DNA of 64,000 bases, taken from the NCBI RefSeq assembly GCF_022012295.1, contig NZ_JAKLTN010000001.1:1426001-1490000 (forward strand), read 5' to 3'. The DNA is from Dechloromonas hankyongensis. Lineage in GTDB: Bacteria; Pseudomonadota; Gammaproteobacteria; Burkholderiales; Rhodocyclaceae. Both the position numbers and the translations under genes were made by a program. Positions 27,251 to 36,597 of the stretch are shown one piece after another. The first letter of the stretch is position 1. Each line of letters begins with the position of its first letter. A model generated the notes under the pieces. That model was not told the origin of the DNA and did no database searches. It saw nothing but the letters and a program-made list of their open reading frames with translations.

Positions 27251-28108
27251 TCAGCCGATATCCTGGCCGTCCGCTTCGCGGGCCGGCATGGGTTCCAGTC
27301 CCAGGCGCTGGCGCACGGCTTCCGGCGTGATGTTGAGCAGGTGGCCGATTTCGACGTAATCGTCGGGCAGGGCGGGGTCATCCCAGCCGTGCGAGGAATG
27401 ACGGGCCAGTTGCACGGCCAGCGTGACGTTCTTGACCCGCGGCTGCTTGGCGTTGTCGTCGTCCATAAGGGTGCGCAGCAGTTCGGGCAGGTGCCAGACG
27501 CGACACAGTTCGCTCTGGATGTCGTGGAAGGTGAAACCGAGCATCATCTTCTGGGCGTCGGCGCTGCGCATGCCGGGGTGGGTCTTCTGCATGTCCTGGA
27601 TGGCGAGCCCCAGTTTGGGCGCCGTGCACCACACCAGCATCTCGGCCAGGTCGTGGAGCAGTGCGGCGATGCGCACTTCCTCCATGTTGATGTCGTGGCG
27701 CCAGATGGCCCACTCCTGGGCATAATCGGCCGCCCGCTGAGCCCGGCGGATGATTTGCAGGATGCCGAGCAGCGCCTGCGGGCCGGCTTCCTTGACCTGA
27801 TCCTCGATGGTGAACAGTTCGCTGAAACGATTGAAGAAGGGTTCGATGCCGGCCATCATCACGGCGCTGGCGATGGTCGTGATGTCGTGCTGCAGCGAGC
27901 GGCCGCGCATCGGCTGGATGTAGGCGAGGACGCGCACCGTCATGATCGGGTCCTGCAGGATCAGGCGGGCCAGCTCGCGTGCATCGACCCGGTCGAGGTC
28001 GGCCCGCATTTCTTCCAGCCGTCGCTTGGTCACGCGCAGGATGGGCAGCCCGTTGTTGCTGAACATCAGGGTCCAGGAATCGATGTCGGGCAATGCGTGG
28101 TCGAGCAT
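27251..28108 (-). CDS. HDOD domain signalling protein
   Basis: A 285-residue protein built around an HDOD domain (about 10-210), related to HD phosphohydrolases but without a full catalytic set. Markers are LILQDPIMTVRVLAYI near the start and RIAALLHDLAEMLVW, where the HD pair survives. The C-terminal part (about 215-285) includes LLNITPEAVRQRLGL. HDOD proteins are regulatory adaptors in bacterial signalling; no enzyme activity can be assigned. The start at 28108 (MLDHALPDIDSW) is the first Met consistent with the domain. It is divergent from the metallo-hydrolase gene and convergent with uup. Confidence 0.82.
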   Translation of the reverse strand: MLDHALPDIDSWTLMFSNNGLPILRVTKRRLEEMRADLDRVDARELARLILQDPIMTVRVLAYIQPMRGRSLQHDITTIASAVMMAGIEPFFNRFSELFTIEDQVKEAGPQALLGILQIIRRAQRAADYAQEWAIWRHDINMEEVRIAALLHDLAEMLVWCTAPKLGLAIQDMQKTHPGMRSADAQKMMLGFTFHDIQSELCRVWHLPELLRTLMDDDNAKQPRVKNVTLAVQLARHSSHGWDDPALPDDYVEIGHLLNITPEAVRQRLGLEPMPAREADGQDIG

Positions 28109-28227
28109 GTCTTTCGGCTTTCGAAGAGTGTTTCGGGTCAGGCAGGGGGAGTGTAAGGGGGGCGACGCCGGCGGGCAAGGCCGTGCCGTGCGATAATCGG
28201 CGGCAATCAACCATATTCCGAATCGCC

Positions 28228-28869
28228 ATGCGCTATCAAATCGTTCCGGTCACTCCCTTCGAGCAGAACTGCACCATTTTCTGGTGCGAAAAGACCCGTC
28301 AGGCGGCGGTGATCGACCCGGGCGGCGACGTCGAGCGTATTCTCGGCGCGCTGGAAGACGAAAAGCTGACCCTGGCCAAGGTCCTCGTCACCCATGGCCA
28401 TATCGACCATGCCGGCGGCGTCGCCGCCTTGCTCGAACGGACCGGTGTGCCGGTCGAAGGGCCGCATGAGGAAGATCGCTTCTGGATCGACGGCATGCCG
28501 CAGCAGAGCAAGATGTTCGGCTTTCCCAATGTGCGCAGCTTCGAGCCGACCCGTTGGCTGCGGGGGGGCGACAAGGTGCAGTTCGGCGAGGTTGAACTCG
28601 ATGTCCTGCATTGCCCCGGCCACACCCCCGGCCACGTCGTCTTCTTCCATGCCCCAAGCCGTCTGGCGCAGGTCGGCGACGTGCTGTTCCAGGGCTCGAT
28701 CGGGCGTACCGATTTCCCGCGCGGTGACTACGACACGCTGATTCGTTCGATCAAGGACCAGCTATTCCCGCTCGGCGACGACGTCGATTTCATCCCCGGC
28801 CATGGCCCGATGTCCACTTTTGGCGAGGAGCGCCAGTACAACCCCTTCCTGTCCGGGCGCTTCGGCTGA
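28228..28869 (+). CDS. Metallo-beta-lactamase fold hydrolase, glyoxalase II-like
   Basis: A 213-residue hydrolase with the full metal-binding set: THGHIDHAGG (HxHxDH), CPGHTPGHVV and GDVLFQGSIGRTDFP, with the last ligand in IPGHGP. The size and the motif GSIGRTDFPRGD place it in the YcbL/glyoxalase-II-like group that hydrolyses thioesters such as lactoylglutathione, though the substrate is not proven. It sits between two HDOD genes, and its stop codon directly abuts the stop of the second one on the opposite strand. Confidence 0.9.
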   Translation: MRYQIVPVTPFEQNCTIFWCEKTRQAAVIDPGGDVERILGALEDEKLTLAKVLVTHGHIDHAGGVAALLERTGVPVEGPHEEDRFWIDGMPQQSKMFGFPNVRSFEPTRWLRGGDKVQFGEVELDVLHCPGHTPGHVVFFHAPSRLAQVGDVLFQGSIGRTDFPRGDYDTLIRSIKDQLFPLGDDVDFIPGHGPMSTFGEERQYNPFLSGRFG

Positions 28870-30045
28870 TCAGCTGGTGCGGATCTTTGCTGCCCAGCTG
28901 ATAGCCGACAGCTGCGCATCGAGGTAGGTTGCGGCGTCGATGCCCAACAGGTCGAGTTGCCGGGCGGCGGCATCCAGCTGGCGTCTCTCGGCGGCATCGA
29001 TTGCTCCCAGCACCCGCCCGAACGAGCCGCTGTGCGTGCCCAGCGCCTGTTGAGCGACTTCCAGCAGCGGCAGCTGGTGCAGGATGTCGGTCATCGACAT
29101 GTTGAGCAGCACGTCGAGCAGGGAGAAGGTGCCGATCATGAAGGCCAGGTCGCCGGCATTTTCCATGTCCGGATCAAGCCCGAGGTGCGGCATGAGCAAT
29201 TCGAGAAGGCGGCCGCGGGCCGCCGCTTTCTGAAGCAGCGGCGTCGGGTGCTGGCCGTTGTTCGGATCGGAATAGACCAGCAGTTGCAGCCAGCGCTGCA
29301 GTTGTCGGCGTCCGAGCAGGTTGATGGCCTGGCCGAAGCTGGTGATCGGGCTGCGCGGCGCCATGGCCGCCGAATTGACCAGGCGGAGCAGGCTGTAGGA
29401 CAGCTTCGATTCTTCGCGGAATATCTGCTCCAGGTCGCCGGTATTGGCATCCCCGTCGATCATGGTCAGCAGCTTGAGCAGCTTGAGCCGCGTCATGTCC
29501 GCCTTGTTCTGGGGGGTGGCGCGGACCAGCAGGTGTTCGCTGGTGGACAGAGTGCAGGCATTGGCCAACGACCAGTCGCGGTCGTTCTGAGTGCTCAGGT
29601 CGGTGAGGCCGACGATGCTGCGGCTGGCCATGCCGAGCAGGGTATAGGGAGGCAGGCTCCGCGCATGGCTGGCGCCGAACAGCAGGTAATCCCAGGTGCC
29701 GCTCGCCGGCAGCTTGACGCCGGGGCTGGTGGCCAGCGCAAGTTTCTGGTTGGCCTGCCGCAGCTCGCTTTCCTGGGCTGCTTGCGCTTCCTTGTCGTCA
29801 GCCGGGATTTCGGCCTGAAAGACGATGACCGAGCGCTCGCCCATCTCCTGCAGGCTGCCGCAATTGCTTTCCGCCGGGAAAAACCAGGGCAGGCGATGAT
29901 CGAACTCGTCGAATTGCGGCGACTTCGCCAAAGCCGACAGCAGTTGCGGGCTGCGCGTGCCGGCGGGCAGTTCTGCTTTGAAGGCTGACCAGGCGTCGTC
30001 CGGACCCAGCATGGGGTGAACGAAGACGTAGGCTAAGGCGGTCAT
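28870..30045 (-). CDS. HDOD protein with degenerate N-terminal (YuxH-like) region
   Basis: A 391-residue protein. The C-terminal half (about 185-390) is an HDOD domain (LLKLLTMIDGDANTGDLEQIFREESKLSYSLLRLVN and INLLGRRQLQRWLQLLVYSD), typical of YuxH-type proteins. The N-terminal half is where EAL domains occur in that family, but the EAL motif and catalytic acids are absent, so cyclic-di-GMP hydrolysis is not expected. A role as a signalling adaptor is likely. It is divergent from the DNA glycosylase gene with a 110-base gap in which I see no clear motif. Confidence 0.8.
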   Translation of the reverse strand: MTALAYVFVHPMLGPDDAWSAFKAELPAGTRSPQLLSALAKSPQFDEFDHRLPWFFPAESNCGSLQEMGERSVIVFQAEIPADDKEAQAAQESELRQANQKLALATSPGVKLPASGTWDYLLFGASHARSLPPYTLLGMASRSIVGLTDLSTQNDRDWSLANACTLSTSEHLLVRATPQNKADMTRLKLLKLLTMIDGDANTGDLEQIFREESKLSYSLLRLVNSAAMAPRSPITSFGQAINLLGRRQLQRWLQLLVYSDPNNGQHPTPLLQKAAARGRLLELLMPHLGLDPDMENAGDLAFMIGTFSLLDVLLNMSMTDILHQLPLLEVAQQALGTHSGSFGRVLGAIDAAERRQLDAAARQLDLLGIDAATYLDAQLSAISWAAKIRTS

Positions 30046-30155
30046 GGTGTGTTCTCGGCGTAAATTTTTTGGGTAATGCTAACAAACTTGCGGGTTCGGC
30101 GTCCCTCGAATGTGTCATATGAACGTCAAAAATTGCCTGCTCGTATAATCCGACG

Positions 30156-30773
30156 ATGATTCCCGATTACTGGATACTAGCCTCCACCGAGCTGTCGGCA
30201 GGTGATCCGCACATGGCGGAACTGGTGCAGCGCTATCAGGGCGCGTCGCTCGCTTCGCGCGGCGATCCGTTCTGTACGCTGGCGCGGTCCATCGTCGGAC
30301 AGCAGATATCCGTCAAGGCAGCAGATGCTGTGTGGACCCGCTTCGTCGCGCAACTTGGCGAAGTGACGCCAGCCCGGGTCGGCGAACTGGGCGAAAGCGG
30401 ACTGGCCGGCTGCGGCCTGTCGAAACGCAAGATCGAGTACGTGAACGATCTGGCTCAGCATTTCCTCTGCGGCCAGCTCGACCCGGCGGTTTGGGCGAGC
30501 CTGGACGACGACGCGATCATTGCCGAATTGAGCGCCGTGCGCGGCATCGGCCGGTGGACGGCGGAGATGTTCCTGATCTTCAACCTGATGCGCCCGGATG
30601 TCTTTCCGCTCGACGACATTGGTTTGCAACGTGCCGTCTTCGTGCGCTATTTCCAGGGCGAAAAGCAGCCGCGGCGTGTTCTGGCCGAATTCGGCGAACG
30701 CTGGCGGCCGTGGCGTTCGGTAGCCACCTGGTATCTGTGGCGCAGCCTCGATCCGGTGCCGGTCGAGTACTGA
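30156..30773 (+). CDS. DNA-3-methyladenine glycosylase II (AlkA-like)
   Basis: A 205-residue base-excision repair enzyme of the HhH-GPD superfamily. The hairpin-helix-hairpin is [20 protein letters not shown] and the catalytic aspartate is in [11 protein letters not shown] (D153/D154). [16 protein letters not shown] is the usual N-terminal helix signature. It removes alkylated purines. It lacks the N-terminal domain of E. coli AlkA, as in many shorter bacterial forms. It ends 58 bases before accA. Confidence 0.88.
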   Translation: MIPDYWILASTELSAGDPHMAELVQRYQGASLASRGDPFCTLARSIVGQQISVKAADAVWTRFVAQLGEVTPARVGELGESGLAGCGLSKRKIEYVNDLAQHFLCGQLDPAVWASLDDDAIIAELSAVRGIGRWTAEMFLIFNLMRPDVFPLDDIGLQRAVFVRYFQGEKQPRRVLAEFGERWRPWRSVATWYLWRSLDPVPVEY

Positions 30774-30831
30774 AACAATACCTCTCCTGCTTTGGGGTAA
30801 AATGCGGCCCAACTTAGCAACCGAGCAGTCC

Positions 30832-31800
30832 ATGAAAACAAGTTTCCTCGACTTCGAGCAATCCATTGCCGACCTTGAAGCCAAGATCGAAGAGCTGCGC
30901 TTCGTGCAGGACGATTCGGCCGTCGATATCTCCGAAGAAATCGACCGCCTGGAAAAGAAGAGTGGCCAGCTGACCAAGGATATCTACGCCAAGCTGTCGC
31001 CGTGGCAGATTTCCCAGGTGGCGCGCCATCCGCAGCGCCCCTACACCCTGGATTACCTGTCGCTGATCTTCACCGATTTCGAAGAGATGCATGGCGACCG
31101 CGCCTTTGCCGACGATCATGCCATCGTCGGCGGTCTGGCCCGCTTCAACGGGCAGCCGGTGATGGTCATCGGCCACCAGAAGGGGCGCGATACCAAGGAA
31201 AAGATCTACCGCAACTTCGGCATGCCGCGTCCGGAAGGCTATCGCAAGGCCCTTCGCCTGATGAAGCTGGCCGAGAAATTCGGCATTCCGGTGATGACCT
31301 TCGTCGACACGCCAGGCGCCTATCCCGGCATCGACGCCGAGGAGCGCGGCCAGTCCGAGGCGATCGGCCGCAACCTGTACGTGATGGCCGAACTGAAGGT
31401 GCCGGTCATCGTCACCATCATCGGCGAGGGGGGGTCCGGCGGCGCGCTGGCCATCGCCGTCGGCGATACCGTGCAGATGCTGCAGTATTCGACCTATTCA
31501 GTCATTTCGCCGGAAGGTTGCGCTTCCATCCTGTGGAAGAGCGCCGAAAAAGCGCCTGAAGCGGCCGAAACCATGGGCATCACCGCACAGCGCCTGAAGA
31601 CGCTGGGCTTGGTTGATAGGGTGGTCAACGAGCCGCTCGGCGGCGCCCATCGCGACCATGCCGCCATGGCGCAAAACCTCAAGAAGGCCCTGCAGGACGC
31701 GCTGAAGCAGCTTTCCGGGCTGTCCACCGGCGAACTGCTGGAGGCCCGCTACGAGCGGCTGATGAGCTATGGCCGCTTCAAGGAACAGCCCGTCAGTTGA
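30832..31800 (+). CDS. accA: Acetyl-CoA carboxylase carboxyltransferase, alpha subunit
   Basis: A 322-residue subunit that with AccD moves the carboxyl group from biotin to acetyl-CoA, the committed step of fatty acid synthesis. Sequence markers are the N-terminal coiled coil ([17 protein letters not shown]), [27 protein letters not shown] and the oxyanion loop regions [15 protein letters not shown] and [11 protein letters not shown]. Length is normal for the family. The start at 30832 is preferred to an ATG ten codons upstream because it matches the family N-terminus. Its last 32 bases overlap the start of tilS. Confidence 0.95.
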   Translation: MKTSFLDFEQSIADLEAKIEELRFVQDDSAVDISEEIDRLEKKSGQLTKDIYAKLSPWQISQVARHPQRPYTLDYLSLIFTDFEEMHGDRAFADDHAIVGGLARFNGQPVMVIGHQKGRDTKEKIYRNFGMPRPEGYRKALRLMKLAEKFGIPVMTFVDTPGAYPGIDAEERGQSEAIGRNLYVMAELKVPVIVTIIGEGGSGGALAIAVGDTVQMLQYSTYSVISPEGCASILWKSAEKAPEAAETMGITAQRLKTLGLVDRVVNEPLGGAHRDHAAMAQNLKKALQDALKQLSGLSTGELLEARYERLMSYGRFKEQPVS

Positions 31801-32740
31801 TCTGCCGCAGCGGGTCGGCGCTTTTCTCGCCGCCCGCCTCGCGCCGGATGCGCCGCTGGCAGTCGGATTGTCCGGCGGCTGCGATTCGGTGGTGCTGCTC
31901 CATATCCTGGCCGGGCTGCAGCGGGTCGGGCAACTGCAGGCCATCCACGTCCATCACGGCCTGTCGCCCAATGCCGACGCCTGGGCGGCCTTCTGCAGTG
32001 ATTACTGCCGCCGCCTGGGGGTGCCGCTCTCCATTCATGAGGTCACGATAGACCGCGCAACGGGGCTTGGCCTCGAAGCGGCCGCCCGCCGGGCCCGCTA
32101 CGCCGTTTTCGCCGACGCCGCGCCAGGCAGCCTGCTGCTCGCCCACCATCGCGGCGACCAGGCGGAAACCGTACTCTTTAATCTGTTGCGCGGCGCCGGG
32201 GTGACCGGGGCGGCCGGCATTCCCGTCGAACGGACCCGAGGCGGACTGCGCCTGCTGCGGCCTCTGCTCGACATCCCGCGCCGCGACATTGAAGCCTACG
32301 CCGAGGCCTCCGGGCTGGACTGGATCACCGACGAAAGCAATGCCGATACGGCATTGACGCGCAACTACCTGCGCCATGAAGCGCTGGTCGGCCTGAGCCG
32401 GCGCTTTCCGGCCGCCGAGGCGTCGCTGGCACAGGCCGCTGCCAATTTCGCCGAGGCGGCAGCGCTGCTCGACGAACTGGCCGAACTCGACTGGCAGCAG
32501 GTCGGTGACGGAGCCTCAGCAGCCATGGCCGGGTTGCGCCGCCTGACTGTGCCTCGCCTCAAGAATCTGTTGCGTTATCGCCTGCGTTGCCTGGGCTGGC
32601 AGGTTCCCGTCGCTTCCCGTCTGGACGAATTCGCCCGCCAACTGCACTCTGCAGCCCCCGATCGCCATCCGGAACTGCAGCTGCCGGACGGCAAAATGCA
32701 GGTCGCGGGTGGCCGGCTCCATTGGGTGCCTGGAAAATAA
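31769..32740 (+). CDS. tilS: tRNA(Ile)-lysidine synthetase
   Basis: A 323-residue enzyme that modifies C34 of tRNA-Ile(CAT) to lysidine. The PP-loop is [13 protein letters not shown] (Cys in place of the more common Val or Met), followed by [31 protein letters not shown] and [18 protein letters not shown], all family signatures. It is about 100 residues shorter than E. coli TilS and ends soon after the middle domain, so the C-terminal TilS domain is small or missing; shorter forms are known. It overlaps accA, which suggests coupled translation. Confidence 0.9.
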   Translation: MAASRNSPSVDLPQRVGAFLAARLAPDAPLAVGLSGGCDSVVLLHILAGLQRVGQLQAIHVHHGLSPNADAWAAFCSDYCRRLGVPLSIHEVTIDRATGLGLEAAARRARYAVFADAAPGSLLLAHHRGDQAETVLFNLLRGAGVTGAAGIPVERTRGGLRLLRPLLDIPRRDIEAYAEASGLDWITDESNADTALTRNYLRHEALVGLSRRFPAAEASLAQAAANFAEAAALLDELAELDWQQVGDGASAAMAGLRRLTVPRLKNLLRYRLRCLGWQVPVASRLDEFARQLHSAAPDRHPELQLPDGKMQVAGGRLHWVPGK

Positions 32741-32819
32741 ACAAACTGTTACCAAGCGCCTTTCCGCGGCGAATGGGCTTCAGTTACAATCAAAGAATTA
32801 TTTTTTTCATATACAGGCC

Positions 32820-33698
32820 ATGATTACCGGATCCATTGTCGCCATCGTTACGCCCATGCATGAGGATGGCAGCCTCGATTTGAACTCCTTCCGCAATCTG
32901 CTCGATTTCCACGTGCAGGAAGGCACCGATGCCGTCGTGGTCGTCGGCACGACCGGTGAATCGCCGACGGTCAATGTCGAGGAGCATTGCGAGCTGATCA
33001 AGGTTGCGGTAAATCACATCGCCGGCCGTATCCCGGTCATCGCCGGCACCGGCGGCAATTCGACCTCGGAAGCCATTGAGCTGACCGAGTTCGCCAAGAA
33101 GGCGGGCGCCGACATGTCGCTGTCCGTCGTGCCGTATTACAACCGGCCGACCCAGGAAGGCATGTATCGCCATTTCAAGGCGATTGCCGAAGCCGTCGAA
33201 CTGCCGATCCTGCTCTACAACGTGCCGGGCCGTACCGTGGCCGACATGGCCAACGACACCATCCTGCGTCTGGCCGAGGTTCCGGGCATCGTCGGCGTCA
33301 AGGACGCCACCGGTAACCTGGATCGTGCCTGCGACCTGATCGCCCGCGCGCCCAAGGATTTCGCGCTGTACACCGGCGACGACATGACGGCCGTGGCGAC
33401 CATTGCCCTCGGCTTCCATGGCGACATCTCGGTGACCGCCAACGTCGCGCCGCGCCTGATGCACGAGATGTGCGTCGCTGCCCGCAATGGCGACATGGCC
33501 AAGGCCCGCGAGATCCACTTCAAGCTGGTCGGCCTGCACCGCGACCTGTTCTGCGAAGCCAACCCGATTCCGGTCAAGTGGGCAGTACACAAGCTCGGCC
33601 TGATGCCCAACGGCATCCGCCTGCCCCTGACCACCCTGTCCGAGGCCAGCCAGCCTCGCGTTCTGGCTGCACTGCGCCAGGCCGGTCTGATCGCCTGA
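32820..33698 (+). CDS. dapA: 4-hydroxy-tetrahydrodipicolinate synthase
   Basis: A 292-residue enzyme of lysine and diaminopimelate synthesis, condensing pyruvate with aspartate semialdehyde. The Schiff-base lysine is K161 ([10 protein letters not shown]), the proton-relay tyrosine is Y133 (LLYNVPGRT), and VGTTGESPT is the substrate loop. The length and motifs are standard. It is followed 18 bases later by bamC, a pairing also seen in E. coli. Aspartate semialdehyde is made by Asd, encoded at 48746. Confidence 0.96.
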   Translation: MITGSIVAIVTPMHEDGSLDLNSFRNLLDFHVQEGTDAVVVVGTTGESPTVNVEEHCELIKVAVNHIAGRIPVIAGTGGNSTSEAIELTEFAKKAGADMSLSVVPYYNRPTQEGMYRHFKAIAEAVELPILLYNVPGRTVADMANDTILRLAEVPGIVGVKDATGNLDRACDLIARAPKDFALYTGDDMTAVATIALGFHGDISVTANVAPRLMHEMCVAARNGDMAKAREIHFKLVGLHRDLFCEANPIPVKWAVHKLGLMPNGIRLPLTTLSEASQPRVLAALRQAGLIA

Positions 33699-33716
33699 CC
33701 CCGGAGTACAAGAAAC

Positions 33717-34844
33717 ATGAATCGTCGGCTTTCCGGCCTCTCCCTATCCCTGCTCGCCGTGGCGCTGGCCGGGTGCAGTATGCTTCCCGATTCGCGCAAG
33801 ATCGAATACAAGTCCGCCGGCAAGGCGCCGACGCTGGAAATTCCGCCCGATCTGTCGCAGATCGCCCGCGACGACAAGTACCTGGTGCCCGATGCCGCCG
33901 GCAAGGGCAGCGCCACCTTCTCGGCCTACAGTGCAGACCGCACGCCACAGGCCCAGGCGCAAAACTCCGTCGTCCTGCCCGAAGTCGACAAGGTGCGCGT
34001 CGAGCGTTCCGGCAACCAGCGCTGGCTGGTCGTTGCCGCGCCGGCCGACAAGCTGTGGGATACGGTCAAGGATTTCTGGCAGGAAACCGGCTTTATCATC
34101 AACGTCGAGCGTCCGGAAGCGGGCGTGATGGAAACCGACTGGGCGGAAAACCGCGCCAAGATCGGCCAGGATTTCCTCCGCAACACCCTCGGCCGCCTGC
34201 TCGATTCGCTGTATTCGACCGGCGAGCGCGACAAGTTCCGCACCCGCTTCGAGCCGGGTGCCACGCCGGGCACCACCGACATCTTCATCAGCCATCGCGC
34301 CATGGAAGAGGTCTATACCTCGTCGGCCAAGGACGATACCCGCTGGCAGCCGCGCGCTGCCGATCCCGAGCTGGAAGCCGAAATGCTGCGCCGCTTGATG
34401 GTCCGCCTCGGTTCCGAGGAAAAGCGGGCCGAAGCTTCGCTGGCTTCCGTCAAGGCCGAGCCGAAGGCCAAGCTGGCCAAGTCGGATGACGGTGCCGGCA
34501 CCCTAGAGGTGTACGAACGCTTCGACCGCGCCTGGCGTCGCGTCGGTCTGGCCCTGGACCGCGTCGGCTTTACCGTCGAGGACCGCGATCGTTCGCGCGG
34601 CCTGTATTTCGTCCGTTACGTCGATCCGGATGCCGACAACCGCAGCAAGAAGGACACCGGTCTGTTGTCCAAGCTGGCTTTCTGGAAGAGCGATGCGCCG
34701 GTCAATACCAACGCCCAGTACCGCATCCACGTGAGCGAAGACAGCCAGCAGAGCGTCGTCAAGGTACTGTCGGCCGAAGGCGGTACCGACAAGTCGGAAA
34801 CCTCGAAGAAGATTCTCGCGCTGCTCCTCCAGCAGTTGCAGTGA
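33717..34844 (+). CDS. bamC: Outer membrane assembly lipoprotein BamC
   Basis: A 375-residue lipoprotein of the BAM complex, which folds outer-membrane proteins. The signal peptide ends in the lipobox LALAGC-type sequence (VALAGC, C20). The unstructured N-terminal stretch with SRKIEYKSAGKAPTLEIPPDLS binds BamD in the family, and two helix-grip domains follow (about 95-210 and 255-370). AGTACAAG with weak ribosome pairing precedes the ATG. The stop overlaps the GTG start of the next gene. Confidence 0.9.
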   Translation: MNRRLSGLSLSLLAVALAGCSMLPDSRKIEYKSAGKAPTLEIPPDLSQIARDDKYLVPDAAGKGSATFSAYSADRTPQAQAQNSVVLPEVDKVRVERSGNQRWLVVAAPADKLWDTVKDFWQETGFIINVERPEAGVMETDWAENRAKIGQDFLRNTLGRLLDSLYSTGERDKFRTRFEPGATPGTTDIFISHRAMEEVYTSSAKDDTRWQPRAADPELEAEMLRRLMVRLGSEEKRAEASLASVKAEPKAKLAKSDDGAGTLEVYERFDRAWRRVGLALDRVGFTVEDRDRSRGLYFVRYVDPDADNRSKKDTGLLSKLAFWKSDAPVNTNAQYRIHVSEDSQQSVVKVLSAEGGTDKSETSKKILALLLQQLQ

Positions 34845-35608
34845 TACGTTTTGCCTCGCTCGGCAGCGGTAGCGCGGGCAACGCGCTACTCGTCGAGTCC
34901 GGGGCGACCTGCCTGATGCTCGATTGCGGCTTCGGGTTGCGGGAAACCGCGGCCCGCATGCTGCGCCTCGGCAAGCAACCCGCTGACTTGGCTGGAATCG
35001 TGGTCACCCATGAGCATGGCGATCACGTCGGCGGGGTATTCCGTCTGGCGCGCAAACATGGGTTGCCAGTCTGGATAACCCATGGCACCTGGATCGGCTG
35101 CCGGCAGGAGCGGGCCGGGCTCGATCTGCGCATCATCGACAGCCATCTGCCTTTTGCCGTCGGCGATTTCAACATTCATCCCTTTCCGGTGCCGCACGAT
35201 GCGCGCGAACCGGTGCAATACGTGTTTTGTGCCGGCGAGCGGCGTCTGGGCGTGCTGACCGACATTGGTGAGCCGACAGCGCATGTCTGCGCGATGCTTT
35301 CCGGCTGTGACGGGCTGGTTCTTGAATTCAATCACGATGCCGGACAACTGGCCCGTTCGGCCTATCCGCTCTCGCTAAAGCGGCGGATTGCCGGGCGTCT
35401 CGGGCATCTGGAAAACGAGGTTGCGGCGGCCTTGCTGGGTCGCATCGACTGTTCCCGGCTGCAGCATCTGGTGGCGGCCCACCTGAGCGAACGCAACAAT
35501 CAGCCGGAACTGGTGCAAAGTATTCTCGATGCGCTGCCCGGCGGCCTACCCGGAAACATTTTGGTGGCCTCGCAGGAACAGGGATTTGATTGGTGCTGCC
35601 TGAGCTAG
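34841..35608 (+). CDS. Metallo-beta-lactamase fold hydrolase, YycJ-like
   Basis: A 255-residue hydrolase. The metal site is THEHGDHVGG with further ligands in VLTDIGEPT and FNHDAG. The opening IRFASLGSGSAGNALLVES is characteristic of the YycJ/WalJ subgroup, thought to process nucleic acids or be linked to cell-wall control; the substrate is not known in this organism. The GTG start overlaps the bamC stop (GTGA), so dapA, bamC and this gene form one operon ending at the terminator at 35629. Confidence 0.85.
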   Translation: MIRFASLGSGSAGNALLVESGATCLMLDCGFGLRETAARMLRLGKQPADLAGIVVTHEHGDHVGGVFRLARKHGLPVWITHGTWIGCRQERAGLDLRIIDSHLPFAVGDFNIHPFPVPHDAREPVQYVFCAGERRLGVLTDIGEPTAHVCAMLSGCDGLVLEFNHDAGQLARSAYPLSLKRRIAGRLGHLENEVAAALLGRIDCSRLQHLVAAHLSERNNQPELVQSILDALPGGLPGNILVASQEQGFDWCCLS

Positions 35609-35628
35609 GTCGATAAAAACCTTCAGGC

Positions 35629-35662
35629 AACAAAAAACGGGGCCAAGGCCCCGTTTTTTGTT
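35629..35662. terminator. Bidirectional intrinsic terminator
   Basis: A perfect 16-base inverted repeat around AA, with core CGGGGCC/GGCCCCG (35638-35644, 35647-35653) flanked by A6 and T6. It serves the dapA operon on the plus strand and the lipoprotein gene on the minus strand. Confidence 0.93.
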
Positions 35663-35680
35663 GTTGCTGTGCTGGAAGAA

Positions 35681-35935
35681 TTACTTCTTGTCAGCAGCGG
35701 CCGGGGCAGCCGGAGCGGCTTCAGCCGGCTTGGCATCAGCCGGAGCGGCCGGGGCAGCAGCCGGAGCAGCGGCTTCAGCCGGCTTGGCAGCTTCAGCCGG
35801 GGCGGCCGGAGCGGCAGCAGCCGGAGCCGGGGCAGCAGCCGGAGCCGGAGCGGCGGCCGGAGCAGCTTCTTCCTTCTTACCACAAGCGGTCAGGGCAACA
35901 GCCAGCAGGGCAGCAACGAGAATAGACTTAGTCAT
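35681..35935 (-). CDS. Small Ala/Pro/Glu-rich lipoprotein
   Basis: An 84-residue protein with a lipoprotein signal (MTKSILVAALLAVALTACGKK, lipobox LTAC) and a mature part made almost wholly of Ala, Pro, Glu and Lys in PAAAP/AAPAEAAKP-like units. Such sequence is expected to be extended and flexible, as a tether between membrane and wall. I do not recognise a functional family. The DNA repeats that encode it are imperfect and in frame. AAGGAAATC lies upstream of the ATG. The gap upstream to 36070 (135 bases) is AT-rich and probably holds its promoter. Confidence 0.75.
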   Translation of the reverse strand: MTKSILVAALLAVALTACGKKEEAAPAAAPAPAAAPAPAAAAPAAPAEAAKPAEAAAPAAAPAAPADAKPAEAAPAAPAAADKK

Positions 35936-36070
35936 GGGATTTCCTTATCGACAAGAACCAACAAAATCTTAATTTATCGGAGATCAGGAGCTACCCGATC
36001 AGCACACGATTATAACAATATTTTATGAGCTGAGGCGGCGTTTGTTGCGCTGCAGAATGGCAGGCGAGTA

Positions 36071-36547
36071 TCAGAGTCCTACCGTCGAACTGGTGATGCG
36101 TTCGCCGCCTTCGGCCCATATTTCGCGGAATTTCAGCAAATAGGGGCGCAATTCGTCGGCTTCGTCGATCAATAGTTTGCTGCGCGCCATGTCGCGTTCG
36201 AAGCGAATCAGACCGTATTTATCGTCAACAATAATCATGCTGTCACGCAGGTGGGCCAGTTGGGCCGGGGTTTCCTGGGCAGCGGCGACGTGGCCGTAGG
36301 TGGTGAGCAGGTTTTGCAGCAACGGGTGCTGCTGGCGCAGCGGCGAGCCGTTGCGCAGCGCAATGCGCAGAACGTCAGAGTGGGCGGCGGACAGCAGCCG
36401 TTTGAGATGGGCGAGGCGGGGCGCGTCGTCCAGTTTCAGGGTGACTAGATCTTCGTCATAAATCCAGATCTTTTGGCTGGCGATGGCCAGCAAACGGTCA
36501 ATTGCCGTCTGATAGTCCATCCAGGATGTAATCAGTTCGCGAGCCAT
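36071..36547 (-). CDS. Uncharacterised protein, DUF7931-like
   Basis: A 158-residue protein resembling small proteins with a phospholipase-D-like fold remnant (IWIYDEDLVTLKLDDAPRLAHLKRLL, then VLRIALRNGSPLRQQHPLLQNLL). The active-site HKD motif is absent. It ends with a helical stretch (SKLLIDEADELRPYLLKFREIWAEGG). Function is unknown. It is divergent from rlmD with a 50-base gap. Confidence 0.7.
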   Translation of the reverse strand: MARELITSWMDYQTAIDRLLAIASQKIWIYDEDLVTLKLDDAPRLAHLKRLLSAAHSDVLRIALRNGSPLRQQHPLLQNLLTTYGHVAAAQETPAQLAHLRDSMIIVDDKYGLIRFERDMARSKLLIDEADELRPYLLKFREIWAEGGERITSSTVGL

Positions 36548-36597
36548 GGCGCTTAGTGTAACCGATTGATAGAATTCGCGCTTTTTCGGAGTCGACC

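Noticed and set aside
31769-32740. tilS as a truncated pseudogene
   Set aside because: All catalytic motifs are intact and short TilS forms without the full C-terminal domain are known; the reading frame is undisturbed.
35690-35880. Repeated units that could suggest a CRISPR or tandem repeat array
   Set aside because: Units are short, imperfect and in frame with a signal-peptide-bearing gene; there are no spacers.
35658-36028. Plus-strand frames of Ser/Gly/Arg or Ala repeats opposite the small lipoprotein
   Set aside because: They are mirror products of the Ala/Pro codon repeats of the minus-strand gene and include the terminator.
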